From NCBI GenBank assembly GCA_005406025.1, contig BGZK01000073.1, forward strand, positions 682,001 to 746,000: a stretch of 64,000 bases of DNA, read 5' to 3'. Below the pieces are notes generated by a model, which did no database searches, was not told the origin of the DNA, and saw nothing but the letters and a program-made list of their open reading frames with translations. Of this stretch, positions 1-10,045 are shown piece by piece (position 1 is the stretch's first letter; the number at the start of each line of letters is the position of its first letter). Source of the DNA: Eumeta japonica (Eukaryota; Arthropoda; Insecta; Lepidoptera; Psychidae). The position numbers and the translations under genes were made by a program.

Positions 1-1109
1 TACCTATTATTGTTACAGATCATAAATCATAGTAAAGATACTAACTGCACCATTATAAATGCAGGAATAAATAAACAAGGAATATAGTTCTTAGGACAAG
101 ATATTATAAATAAGAAATAAGTAGGGCAGTGTATGGTCGAATTAGGAACAAGAGTGTGTAAATGCATACATATCTCTAATCTTATTGCAATCATGCACAG
201 TGATTGTTCATTAATAGTGAGTACGTAGAATTACTGTATACCATATATCAAAATACATTAAGAATACAGAGTAACTTAGTATAAAATTATAAGCCTAAAT
301 AGTTATAAATTATAGAAAATATAATGTTGAGGTATAATAATTACTAAAGGACATAAGTAATAAGTCTAGTTTTGTATAATTGAGCCTCATATTATGAATC
401 GATCAGTAGTAGAACTCCTTTGTCTGTAACTATAAGAGTCAATAAGGTTACCTAATATAGCATTATACCTATCAGTAAAATACAACAAATTTATTTGCGA
501 TATAACGATTAGAGTACTACTTTTAATGGTCCTAGTATGAAATAAAAATAATGAATTGACACATTATACGATACATATCATTATATGATGCAATTATCCT
601 GAACTGACTAATAGTAAGTTTTAGATCACTATTAGTAATACCACAGGACAAGAACAGTCGGTAGATATATATACAATTGTTTGATAATAATTCCTACAAT
701 ATATTATTATCCATTAGAGGACTGAGAAATCAAAAGTTATTATTGTTATGTGATTGAAATACATACTGGTAAATTTGTTAATATTGTAATGCGGTTCTCA
801 TAATAAATAATTGGGCTATAATTACCAAACCCCATAAGATATATATTATGACAAATTGAATTAATACAAATTGAATAATAATATTTATATATATATATTA
901 TAAAGATTATTGTCAATCATTACAGGGCGATGTGATTATTAAGTAGGGATATTACTAAGTATTGAAACAGCTTTCAATTGACTAACAATACAGCTTCTAT
1001 GTTCCCACTATCATTATCATAAGAGATTGCAAAGCTACCTGATAATTATTCTATTACTTAAATTGCTAGAAATTTTTAGTTTCAAATTTCATGAAGTAGA
1101 AAAACCACA
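1..1109. other. AT-rich stretch without a recognisable gene
   Basis: I see no open frame of useful length, no recognisable domain and no clear terminal repeats. The stretch ends where the OTU-like reading frame of the retrotransposon begins. It could hold the 5' untranslated part of that element, but nothing in the sequence shows this. Confidence 0.5.
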
Positions 1110-1731
1110 ATGGAAGAACACATGATCATAAAAATAAAATGAGACGGTAACTGTTTTTACACGGCAACAGCACACCAAATAAATAATTTACTTGGGCTAA
1201 CATTTGATCATAAAATGGTTAGAAAAGACCCCGCCAGATTTGTTCGAGAAAATCCAAATAACCAGAGAATCAGGTTAGCTCTCGTAATTAACATAGTGGA
1301 TGACGACTTTCCCAACCAGAATTTAAAGGAAAAAACTGAAACGTACATTAAAAAAACAATTTACTAATGAATTTTGGCGTGGTGAAGACATTCTAATTCC
1401 ACCTGCGGAATATTATCTAGTTAATGTCCTTGTGATTCAGAAAAATGCTAATAGAATTACATACTGTCGCCTTGGGCCACCAGTGCAAGGAAACAGATAC
1501 TTGTTATTTTCAGGGAGTCATTATGACAGCATCGCCAATATACAGACACAAGAACTTTACGCTTGTCAAATTACTCAAAAGAGTTCACAGCCTAGTGGCA
1601 GACCGAGCTAGATTGCATCCCTGCCGAAAGCACGTAGAACTCCTCATATATGAAGACCGAGGACGAGATACGACGCAAAAGCGATTAGATGTTCATCGAT
1701 CCAGCTGAAAGAAAAGATACCCTGTTACAAA
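1110..1731 (+). pseudogene. OTU-type cysteine protease domain of the retrotransposon, broken
   Basis: An ATG at 1110 opens a frame that reads a DGNC catalytic motif (Asp codon 1143, Cys codon 1152), preceded by a stop at 1140-1142 that probably replaced a Trp codon. The frame runs to a stop at 1365 after an A-tract (1350-1356). A shift there joins the +1 frame from about 1360, which reads NEFWRGEDILIPPAEYYLVN and then SHYDSI with the catalytic-type His at codon 1519. A D-G-N-C start, a W-G-E..A middle and a terminal H-Y-D are the standard order of an OTU deubiquitinase fold. The same frame continues into the endonuclease start at 1732 with two stops between (about 1609 and 1651), so the two domains once formed one protein. 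A role in cleaving ubiquitin or processing the element's polyprotein is only inferred. Confidence 0.72.
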
Positions 1732-1918
1732 ATGATCGTAGGTACATGGAACGTAAAAGGCTGTGCAACACTTGAAAAGAAAAAACTGATTGATCGACAA
1801 TTACACCATTCAAATGTCACTATTGCAGGAGTACAGAAGATTAATATGGCAAGTGGTTCTTTTACATCTGAGCATTACAACTGGATACTAAGTGGGGAAA
1901 AAAGGTACAAGAAATAAG
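1732..1918 (+). pseudogene. APE-type endonuclease N-terminus of the retrotransposon
   Basis: The frame reads GTWNVKG, then an L-E-K-K-K helix and TIAGVQ, which match the opening beta-strand (TWN), first helix and I-x-G-x-Q-E strand of exonuclease III-like endonucleases of non-LTR elements. The catalytic Glu after the Gln appears to be replaced by Lys (VQKI). Only about 60 codons remain. The frame ends at 1915 next to a second frame (from 1892) that jumps straight into RT sequence, so the other catalytic residues (Asn, Asp, His) are absent. The copy cannot nick DNA. Confidence 0.65.
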
Positions 1919-2560
1919 GGCAGTGGGTATAATTATCAAGATGCGATATCCAGAATTATTAAAATCCAAAAGAAAAGCAGCGTATTAGATATCTCACCTC
2001 GGCATTTTACCATCGCGTTGGACGACGTCTTAAGAACTTTAGAGGAGTTAGTTTGTGAAGTAAGGTTGGACTGGGATGCAGAAATTAATCTCCCCGTTAT
2101 ATTATCATTTGCAGACGACATCATTATTATAAGCGATAGCACCACAGTTCTTACTAATATAATGAAGAATTTAAAAGAACTCCTAATGTCAGGTGGATTA
2201 AAATTAAATGAAAGGAAAATCAAGATGTTGTCAGAGATCCAATCAACAAGAGCATAGCCAAACAGAAACAGGAAATAGATGGAGTCCTAATCACTCCCAT
2301 GGACACTACTAAATATCTGGGTACTTCAGAGCTGAGTCGGAGGGACACGATAAAGGCAAGATGTAAACAAGAAATCCGCATTGTGAAAGGTCTCATTCCC
2401 TTCATCAAGAAGACCAAAATGCACTGGAAAATTGTCAAGTTGATTTACAAAATGGTGATCTCTCCCTCCATGATATACGGTCTGAGCGTAGTAGCACTAA
2501 TTAAATCAATTAGAACAAGACTGAGACAATATGAATATGAGACTTAGGTAGACAACATAC
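1919..2560 (+). pseudogene. Reverse transcriptase, C-terminal half and thumb, broken
   Basis: In the frame of 1892-2257 the peptide reads ISPRHFTIALDDVLRTLE, matching the QG..SP..F...L.d.. block (motif B region). It then reads LSFADDIIII, with the two catalytic aspartates in codons 2114 and 2117 (FADD box 2108-2119), and GGLKLNERKIKM, the usual post-C helix. A frameshift near 2215-2225 moves to the frame of 2299-2547, which reads KYLG, a K-R-rich helix and PSMIYGL, the pattern of a non-LTR RT thumb. Motifs 0 to A are missing. A stop at 2545 and many more beyond show that the copy is dead. Confidence 0.75.
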
Positions 2561-2617
2561 AAGCTATTATACGACAGGAACTAAAAATAAGAGGCCCCAG
2601 TAAATCAGAACAAAGCC

Positions 2618-3770
2618 GAAATTAAATAGACAGCCGATGAACTTCAGTAATTGCCAGACGGTCATTGAAAATCCTGCATTAGAAACAAAAAATAAAAAAA
2701 ACGAAAGATTGACGGAAGAAATTAATTAGGTAAAAACGATTTCTTTTAAGAAGAGCTCGATATCAATTACTTGACTTTGTACTATGACCTATTACAGCAG
2801 AAAGCTAATTACGCTTGAGAGACTTGTATGAACACGATAGTAGCTACTACAGTGGGTACCAAAGAGAATGAACCACATTAATACATTGCAAATTAGACAT
2901 TAAAGAAGAAGCTGTGGATGAACTTTGCCAAGTCCCAGAAACGGACATTGAAAGTCTGCACTAAGTAAAGGAAAAAAGAATAAAAGATCAACGGATGAGA
3001 GAAATTTAAGAAAGAAGAATTTCTTTTGAGAGGATCTCAATACCATCTGATGAACACCTCTCTAAAGATCTACTACAGTAGAAAGAAAACTTGGTCGCCC
3101 TAGTTGTATATGGGCGATTTGTGTAGAAAAGAATGAACTATTGCAATAGAAACCAAGAAGAATGGGCCACATGAAACCAAAAACGCTGCTTATGAACTTT
3201 ACCAAATGTCAGAAACGGACACTCTAAGTCTGTATTAAGCAAATAAAAGGGAGAATGGAAGATTAGCGGAAGAAAGAAATTGGGAGTGAAGACATTTTTT
3301 AAGAGGAGTTCGACACCATTTATTTAACTCCAATATAAGATATACTACAAGGGAAAACTAGTTACACTAGAGAGGCTCACTCAAACAAAACATTGGCTAT
3401 CACAATAGTAACTGATAAGAATGAACTAATTAGGATAGTACAAAGAACAGATTAAGTAAACTGCGGATGAACTTTAACGACTCTTGAACGGACTTTAAAT
3501 GTTCTCTATCAAGTGAAAAATAAATAATATAAGACTAACGAAAGAAAAAAAAATGGATAAGAAGAATTTCCCTTAAGAGCTGTACACTATCTCCATAACT
3601 CTCCTTGAAGATCTTCTGAATCAGAAAGTTAGTTACAATTGGGAGACCCTTTTAGACAAAACACGAGCCATTATAACAGGAATAAAGAAGAATGAACTAA
3701 ATTAGCACAGAGCAAACATTGGAACTTTTTCCATTGCATTTATGGACACTCTATAGTATCTATTACCTAT
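2618..3770 (+). repeat. Four and a half ~275-bp degenerate tandem repeats in the retrotransposon 3' part
   Basis: The word 'gatgaactt' or a one-base variant recurs at 2636, 2917, 3191 and 3466, with a weaker copy at about 3719 (spacings 281, 274, 275 and ~253). Each unit also carries a 'ttctttt-aagag-agctcgat'-like block (about 2740, 3021, 3295, 3568) and ends with 'aagaatgaact' (about 2868, 3131, 3417, 3689). The spacing is close to a multiple of three (about 92 codons). Translated units share blocks such as ETDIESL and RRISFERIS, so this may be a repeated peptide domain at the C-terminus of the element's protein. All units now hold stops. Confidence 0.75.
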
Positions 3771-3780
3771 GGCGACTCCA

Positions 3781-3877
3781 GTTTCTGGCTAAAAGTTGCA
3801 TGAATGTCGATTCGTGCAACATTTAGCCAGAAACGTAGAGCCAGGAGTGTAGAGTCAGAACCGCCTGGCTCTACACT
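3781..3877 (+). other. Two stem-loops at the retrotransposon 3' end
   Basis: The first hairpin has 25-nt arms 3781-3805 and 3810-3834 around a 4-nt loop, with one mismatch and one G-U pair. The second has 11-bp perfect arms 3835-3845 and 3864-3874. An alternative pairing joins 3846-3854 with 3869-3877. A folded RNA just before the short tandem tail is where an RT would recognise its template. That role is inferred from other non-LTR elements. Confidence 0.7.
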
Positions 3878-3987
3878 GCCGTCACTCCTAATCCAGATAA
3901 GAACCTGCACTCCCCCCTATAATTACGCTCGCTTCGGTGTATCGGGACTTGTCTCTTCAGTCATTGCGATTGGCTGAAGCTTGGGCG

Positions 3988-4012
3988 AATGATGACGACG
4001 ATAATGATGATA
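3988..4012 (+). repeat. GAT/GAC-rich tandem tail of the retrotransposon
   Basis: A run of GATGAC and GATGAT-type triplets marks the likely 3' terminus. Many lepidopteran non-LTR elements end in such short tandem repeats rather than poly(A). Confidence 0.6.
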
Positions 4013-4294
4013 AAAATATATTAATTTATGTCTTAAGAGTTCTCACCAAAGATGAGCCAAAAAAAAAAAAATCTTTTAGGCGTCGCTCGAGATTTTCGAA
4101 AACTGCCAAAATAGCCATTTTTATTGATTAAAAATAGAGAATTTTTAAATTACTTTCCTCGTTAATTTATCATTGTCTAAGCTGGAAAAAAAATGAAAAT
4201 TTAAAACCGACGTTTTGGTTTTTATAGGTAGGATATAATTTTTTTTAACTTTCTATATACAGTGTTGTAAATGTTTTCAAGCGGCTTTTTATAT

Positions 4295-4690
4295 TTCGTT
4301 TCCGCTCGCGGTTCCGCCGGTGTGGACGTAGAACGAATTTATTCATCTTGTGCATCCGATGACCAAGTTCTCGACCGTAACCTCGATCGCTAATCTGTTC
4401 TTAATCCGTTCTTGATTCTCATCCCGATTCAGTTATCTGTGCAGTTTTGTATCACTCCCGTTTCCAATCATGAACTCGGTCTCGACCTAAGTAGGTTCCG
4501 ATTTCGGCTATGCTTTTGATACCAATTTTAGTCCCACGCTAAATTAAAATTTTGGTACCGGTTTCGATTTTAATCTCTTCCTGTCTCGACTCACGATTCT
4601 GCTCTCGTCCCGCGTGCGATTTCAACTCATCCGCTGCCGGTCACGATTCCCGTTTGGACGAACTCGGGGCAAATGCTAGTATCAAAATAA
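4295..4690 (-). repeat. Dispersed lepidopteran repeat (degenerate GATTCC/GTCCC type), copy 1
   Basis: This stretch is made of degenerate 'gattcc.gttcc.gtccc' words and begins with 'gcggttccgccggtgtggac', a variant of the 'cttcgcccgcgtgga' end seen in other copies. The ending 'cgaactcggggcaaatg..aaaataaaattta' is shared with the copy at 41885-42250, which supports common descent. The short ORF at 4552-4827 is part of it and is not a gene. Confidence 0.6.
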
Positions 4691-5094
4691 AATTTAAGCT
4701 ATATGACTTCTTCTTGTCGCTTCTTATGAGCGAAAGGATTTATGAAATCAATTATTACAGATTAATATACGAAAACGACGTCAAAGCAAAGTTAATAGTC
4801 TGTTTTATTCGGGGAATTTTTTATTAGTGAAGGAGTTATTAGAATCAGTTCACTAGTTCGGTACTGTATTACAAATGCCCAGACGAAGTCGGGTACACAG
4901 ACTAGTTTTTCTTTTCATAGACAAAAAGAATTAACAATAATAGAAGTAAGGTCAATGAGTCATAAAACGAATATTTGTCACAAAATTTGACAAAAAAAAT
5001 GAAATAAGAGACATACGCTACGGATTCGTATCATACAATTATATCCAATCAACTACGACAATGGGTCTTCAAGTAGTGAACTTATTGCTTTCTA

Positions 5095-5205
5095 ATAGAC
5101 CGTCGCCACACTAGGGACCCCCTGGAGTTGCGGATGTCCATGGGCGACGGTAATCATCTACCCTGTGGTGGCTCTCATGCTCGTTTGCCTACCTAAAAAT
5201 AGATC
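5095..5205 (+). repeat. 3' tail of a Jockey/CR1-group retrotransposon
   Basis: It reads 'ggaccccctggagttgcg', 'gtccatgggcgacggtaatc' and 'tgctcgtttgcc'. This is the well-known conserved 3' end of a lepidopteran non-LTR element. Related tails occur at 7255-7485, 15540-15615 and 41400-41590, all on the plus strand. Confidence 0.7.
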
Positions 5206-5949
5206 GCAAGCAAAGATCGTTACATTTTTAAAATTGATCTTCTATCATATTTGAGTCGACATTTCGATCAAAATAATCGATATGCAGCATTCGTAAGTGC
5301 GTTGCGATACAACCTTAGCCGACTTGGTTCTAATACCAGCTTACGAAAACTGACGAGCTGTGGTTAGTTGTTAAATTAAACGAAACGAATTGATGAAATT
5401 TAGGAAACCGAATTTCGACCAAAAAAAAAATAAATAATATTCCCAATAATACATTCGTCGACCGAAAAATGCTCCGAACGTATTATCGGATCTATAAACA
5501 TTTAAATACTAAGCCAACGTTCCCATTTCTCGAAATGCCCCCAAAATCTGCATAAATATTTAAGCCGCTGGTATAACTAATAATGATACATCACACGGCC
5601 GGCCGGCTAAGGACACCTTTTATAATGTAAATCCGATTGGATCCGTCGCGAGGCGAAACCGTTAAGACGCTGTGTACCCTTGTCGAATTCAACTCGAAGC
5701 GAACGACGCACGCGCAGATCGGTCGGCGAATATTTACAAGTGCGCAACGGACGCTGTCCTACTCTTTGCTCGACAATATCATCACATTCAATATTTTTTT
5801 TTTCCAGTTCATTTTAATTAAAATATATCTTTATAATAATATAATATTTTTGGACATATATACAGCGCCGTCTGACTTCATAGGTCATGAACAGCACTTG
5901 AAATACGTCACAATATTTTAAGAACTTACATTTTACTACTTAGTCACTT
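5206..5949. other. No gene recognised
   Basis: Mostly AT-rich. It includes a CpG-richer piece at 5590-5780, with 'ggccggccggcta' at 5598-5610, that stands out from its surroundings but has no recognisable coding sense. Confidence 0.4.
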
Positions 5950-6330
5950 TTACCACTCATTCGGAAAGCAATTCGCTCTTAAGAAAAAAGAGCAAAAATT
6001 TGAGAATAGCTCTTTTTAAAATTAAACGTATTATCGTATAAAATAAAACATAAAAACTTATAACATACAGAGATGCATACTGGCAAGAAGTCGAGTTGGT
6101 TATGTTATTGAATATTTGCTCTCTAAATATCCATAAATTGTTTATTATCCTATTCCAACAAGCATTTGCTTAATAATGACTTTAAATTTATTTATTTTGT
6201 ACATTTTGAGAGATCTTATTGAACATGCGCACACAGAGCCCTCTAAATGAATTCGTAATCTTATGTAGTCGACTAACATGCAAACACAGCTTATTTTTAT
6301 ATCTTGTATTGAATTTATGTTTGTCATTAT
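5950..6330 (-). pseudogene. Jockey/CR1-group RT, extreme C-terminal remnant
   Basis: On the minus strand the segment reads LEGSVCAC, then FKVIIKQ and, after stops, YGYLESK. These match LEGSVCAC, LKSIIKQ and the Y..I.EYL. region at the end of the RT fragment at 59640-61140, and a third copy at 46745-47165. The F-K-x-x-(I/V)-K and G-Y-Y...(D/E)YL pattern is the usual tail of lepidopteran CR1/Jockey polyproteins. Only this end is present, in line with 5' truncation. Confidence 0.6.
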
Positions 6331-6740
6331 TTTTCTCGAATATTTCTACTATATTTATATATACTTTTTACAAGCATTTACTTTTCATTTATAAATTGAA
6401 ATACCAGAGTTAAGATCCGAATTTCCTTAATTTAGTTCTAAAAGGTACTCTAGATCCCAGCTTGTAAATAGCCCGAAATTTTGTAATCTAAATGATATTT
6501 AGGTTTTTTTCATTGAAATTTAAGACACGTTACGCACAAAAACCATAATCAATGTACCTATATGAATAAAACATGGTTCCGTAATTATTTTCGTCGAATA
6601 AAAAATATTGTTTATTATCAATTGGCAATACACACGTTGAATTATAGGGTTGATATTCTATATCTGTATTTTTTTTCATATTACTTTTGGGATTGAGTTA
6701 GTCGCGTGTATTTGATACGCTTCCTTATATATATAGAAGT

Positions 6741-6779
6741 ATTAGCATTAAATTATATATATAATTTAAATGCTAATAA
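6741..6779. repeat. Near-perfect AT-rich palindrome
   Basis: The arms 'tattagcattaaattata' (6741-6758) and 'tataatttaaatgctaata' (6761-6779) are complementary except for one extra A. It is probably a snap-back structure. No gene is linked to it. Confidence 0.7.
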
Positions 6780-7254
6780 TTCTTGAATTTTTCCAAAAGT
6801 TGTGACATTCTATTCGATAAATTTCAATATGTTTTTTACATAAATGCTTAAGCACCTCTATTATAAATATTATAAATTTTACCTCGCATTATTGTATAAA
6901 ATCTTGTGACATTTTTTTTATAAAGATACGAAAGATACAGAAAAATCACCAACAAGGCAACATTTTGTTTCACGGAACAGACTTTATTTGGGCATGTTCG
7001 AAGACAAAATAAAATATACTTCCGGGGAATTGGATTTACAAATTTAGCTAGTGCGACAAAAGTAGTCACAACTCTGTGATTCAGCTTAAAAAAGAGACAG
7101 TGTCTGTTGCGAAGGTGCTTGGTGCCTATAATTAGACTGCCAGTTATTACGACTTTTCACTATTTTACTGTGGTAGAGCCATGTTGTAGTCAACTTGACT
7201 ATAATACAAAAATGGACCGGTTCAATCGATGAAGTACCAAACTTTCATGGAATA
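6780..7254. other. No gene recognised
   Basis: AT-rich sequence. The minus-strand ORF at 6848-7069 has no recognisable domain and low-complexity composition. Confidence 0.4.
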
Positions 7255-7485
7255 CAGACGTGTAGTGATAGCCCCCGCTGTTGACTTTCGTCCAGTGAGT
7301 GAGAGTTCCGAAGGCCTTCATTTCCCCGCTTTCTCCTCACTTCCCTTTTCCCAAGTATCTTAGTCATATCGAAGAGACGGGCACTACACTTGTGAATCCT
7401 TTGGGGTGGTCATGGGTAGCGATGACCAACCTGCTTTTTGGTGGCTCGTGTGCTCGTTTGCCTCTTGAACTGCTATAAAAAAATG
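7255..7485 (+). repeat. Second 3' tail of the Jockey/CR1-group retrotransposon
   Basis: The words 'gtcatgggtagcgatgacca', 'tggtggctcgtgtgctcgtt' and 'tgcctcttgaactgctataa' are diverged forms of the tail at 5095-5205. The preceding ~120 bp is too decayed to translate. Confidence 0.55.
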
Positions 7486-8816
7486 AAGTTTAACTTAGAC
7501 TAATAATGTGAAACTACTATTGCTTATGTATCAGCAACTAAATACAATTATTGTTATTAAAATTTTATGCTATTATGCATTAAGTTTATGTATATATATA
7601 TATATATAAACTCATAATATACATACCACGCGAATTGTTCACAAATTAAAGATAAACACCTACAATTTTACCACACACCGCTCCAACTAATACAAATTTA
7701 TAACAGACAAAGCCGGTATTATGTGTGTATTATCCTATCTATGTATATTACTAAGTCATATATACAGATATATAACATTAACTTAGCGTGTAAAAATCTT
7801 TCTACATACATCGCTTTAAACGAAATATTCCTTAACCCAACATTAGTAAGCCGCTATTGGCAATACGCGACTCTGGCATTAAAAGAAATTCTACTAAGTG
7901 GAGTTTCTTCTAAATAATATCGTGATTGTGGAGTTTTTTTTTAATCGACTCCATTACAAAAATGGTTCCGTTTTAATTCAACTACACGTTTAGAATATTT
8001 TTCGGTTGTTAAAATAATAAAATCAATAACAATTTCGAGAAAATGTGACGGCGTGAAACGTAAAATCTTTATTTACGATTTTTGGCGTTAAAGAAAAGAT
8101 CTTTCGAGAATTCCTAAGACTTGTAAAATTAATACTTTAAGGGCGATGTTGTACATCTATCTGTCGTTTTATTGGATCAGAAAAGGAATTTAACGTGTAT
8201 GTTGTTTTATTTGTATCGCATTTATGATTTTTACGTCTGGAAACGATGAATGATAGTAGAATGACAAAACATATCCCTAGAATGATTGCGTGTATAGCAA
8301 AGGTTGGCAAGGGCTGCCCTAGAAAATCTGACGAAGGGCCAAATTTTGAGGACCCAAAACCGAGGAGCTTTTGTAGAATTCTGTAGTTTGTGGTGTACTC
8401 TTTTAGGAAATCGGCTTGTAGTTCATGGCAAAAATAATGTTGTTTACGTCAGATTTGATGAAAATGATTGATTTGTTGTAATTAATAAAAAGAAAGAAAA
8501 AATATTTATTCCATGTAAGGTGCTTACACGCCCTCATTGGAGGTCAAAACAAACTTATTTATTCACCACCCATTAGGATATAAATAGATCTCGCATTTAT
8601 TATTCATGAAAATTTTAGAAATTCATAAAATTGGTATCGTTATTTTATGCTTTAGGTCAGCGGTTATTTTAAGCGTTTTTTTCTTATAAATGCGTGATTT
8701 TGATTTCATACCTTTTAAAGAACACCGTGTGAAGAAACGGCGAATAAGTAATTACGTTTAGTAGATAGTAATCTTCTAAAAAATCTAAAAATACAATTAT
8801 TATCGATTAACAAGTC
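7486..8816. other. No gene recognised
   Basis: AT-rich sequence with a short TA run at 7590-7608. I see no domain, tRNA or repeat end. Confidence 0.4.
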
Positions 8817-8847
8817 AAATGTCAATAACAACTAGTTATTGACATTT
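8817..8847. repeat. Perfect 13-bp inverted repeat
   Basis: The arms 8817-8829 ('aaatgtcaataac') and 8835-8847 are exact complements around a 5-nt loop. Confidence 0.8.
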
Positions 8848-9059
8848 AACTCCTTATTAAATAGTAAATATGTTACTCATGGAGGGCGATTAGTGTAGAT
8901 TAAAATTGTCTTTATCAGCGTTCGTATATTGCTTTTTTCATTGTTTACTTCCTTCATAATCTCTTTCATACATCTTTATTCGATTCAGTTGGAACTTTCA
9001 TGATCTGTCGTGTGCATAAATGGAAAGGTTTATATAAAAAAAATAGCTTTTGTTCCCGA

Positions 9060-9435
9060 CTTCGTTCAATTGTTTGTACTATTGACTCGAACTACTTAAC
9101 TGATCATGAAAAATCTTTCACTAATAGAAAGCTACACTAACTCTGATTAAAATAGGGTACTAATATTTTGCCAGGCACCGTCGAAATCGGAATGGCGTCC
9201 GATAGCGTATTATGAATCGGAAGCGGGACAAGGAGAGGAATCAAGGGTGGGACCAGCATCGAAATTGAATGTGGAAGTGATTCCAAAGTCGAAAGCGTGA
9301 CGGGAACAGAATCAGAAACAGTATCGGGATTATGAACTAGGGTGAGATGAATGAGATGGGTAGTGAGACCAATAGATGTGATAGACGAAGGAATCAATTC
9401 TATGCCTATGCGGGCGAAGCCGCGAACAATATGAT
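9060..9435 (+). repeat. Dispersed repeat (GATTCC/GTCCC type), copy on plus strand
   Basis: It starts with 'tctttcactaatagaaagct', continues with degenerate 'gaatcggaacgggac'-like words and ends in 'gcgggcgaagccgcg'. The same order occurs at 23575-24115. The 108-residue minus-strand ORF at 9137-9463 is a by-product of the repeat. Confidence 0.6.
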
Positions 9436-9879
9436 ACTGATGACGATTTTTAAGCTTGGTCACTATTTTATGACATACATTTAATATTATATCTAGTAGC
9501 CAGATAAATAATGCGTTTTACCATCGAGTCTTGATAATGATGACGAGATGAAGTATCATCAATAGGTGATAGTATTCTGTCAACATTTCTAGTAGCCCAA
9601 GTAGTTGATCTCAAATACCTTTCATGGCACTCATTTTTTTTCTCTGTACTGTTTTGATAGGTCTATGAATTATGGATTATCGATCTTTGAGCCCTTCCTG
9701 TCCATGACCTTCGTCACTAGCGCGGATATAAATCCGGGACCGAAGGCTTAACGTAATTTCTTAGGGCAAAAGAGTGAGTAGTATATAAATCGACATAAGT
9801 TCAAAACTAATTGATTATTTCCGGTCACGGTTCAAACCGCTACCTTTTGGTCGGAGAAGAACACTTTTGACCACCTCTT

Positions 9880-10045
9880 AGTGATCTTCGCTATGTACGC
9901 GTATTTATTCGAAGGTTTGTTTTGTCCGTTTCGAGATGATGCAGCTTGAAGGTGTGCTCGTATGGGGTCGGCCATTACGGGTCATTATGTTAAGGCGAGC
10001 TGCGCGAGCGGCGCCCCCCGCGGAGTTGCGGCCCTAGAGCGTATA
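9880..10045. promoter_or_regulatory. CpG-rich islet, candidate conserved non-coding DNA
   Basis: A short block with 'gcgagctgcgcgagcggcgc' and 'ccccgcggagttgcggcc' interrupts very AT-rich DNA. No frame gives a convincing peptide. It may be a promoter or enhancer. Only base composition supports this. Confidence 0.3.

Larger units (their letters stand above)
1110..4012 (+). mobile_element. Degraded non-LTR retrotransposon with an OTU protease-like domain
   Basis: Read on the plus strand, the element has an OTU-like domain (1110-1560), the start of an apurinic-type endonuclease (1732-1918), the second half of a reverse transcriptase with FADD (1919-2250), the RT thumb (2230-2550), a tandemly repeated C-terminal or 3' region (2618-3770), two stem-loops (3781-3877) and a GAT-rich tail (3988-4012). 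A short tandem tail is typical of RTE-like and related non-LTR families. In-frame stops and at least three frameshifts make it inactive. Most of the endonuclease and the RT fingers are missing between about 1918 and 1980, which indicates an internal deletion. OTU domains are known in some non-LTR clades (Dualen/RandI for example), so the clade is left open. The 5' edge is uncertain. Confidence 0.75.

Noticed and set aside
1..1109. 5' end of the OTU retrotransposon or a satellite
   Set aside because: No period, ORF or terminal repeat could be seen by eye.
9137..9463. 108-codon minus-strand ORF as a Pro/Thr/Ser-rich protein
   Set aside because: It lies wholly within the GATTCC-type dispersed repeat.
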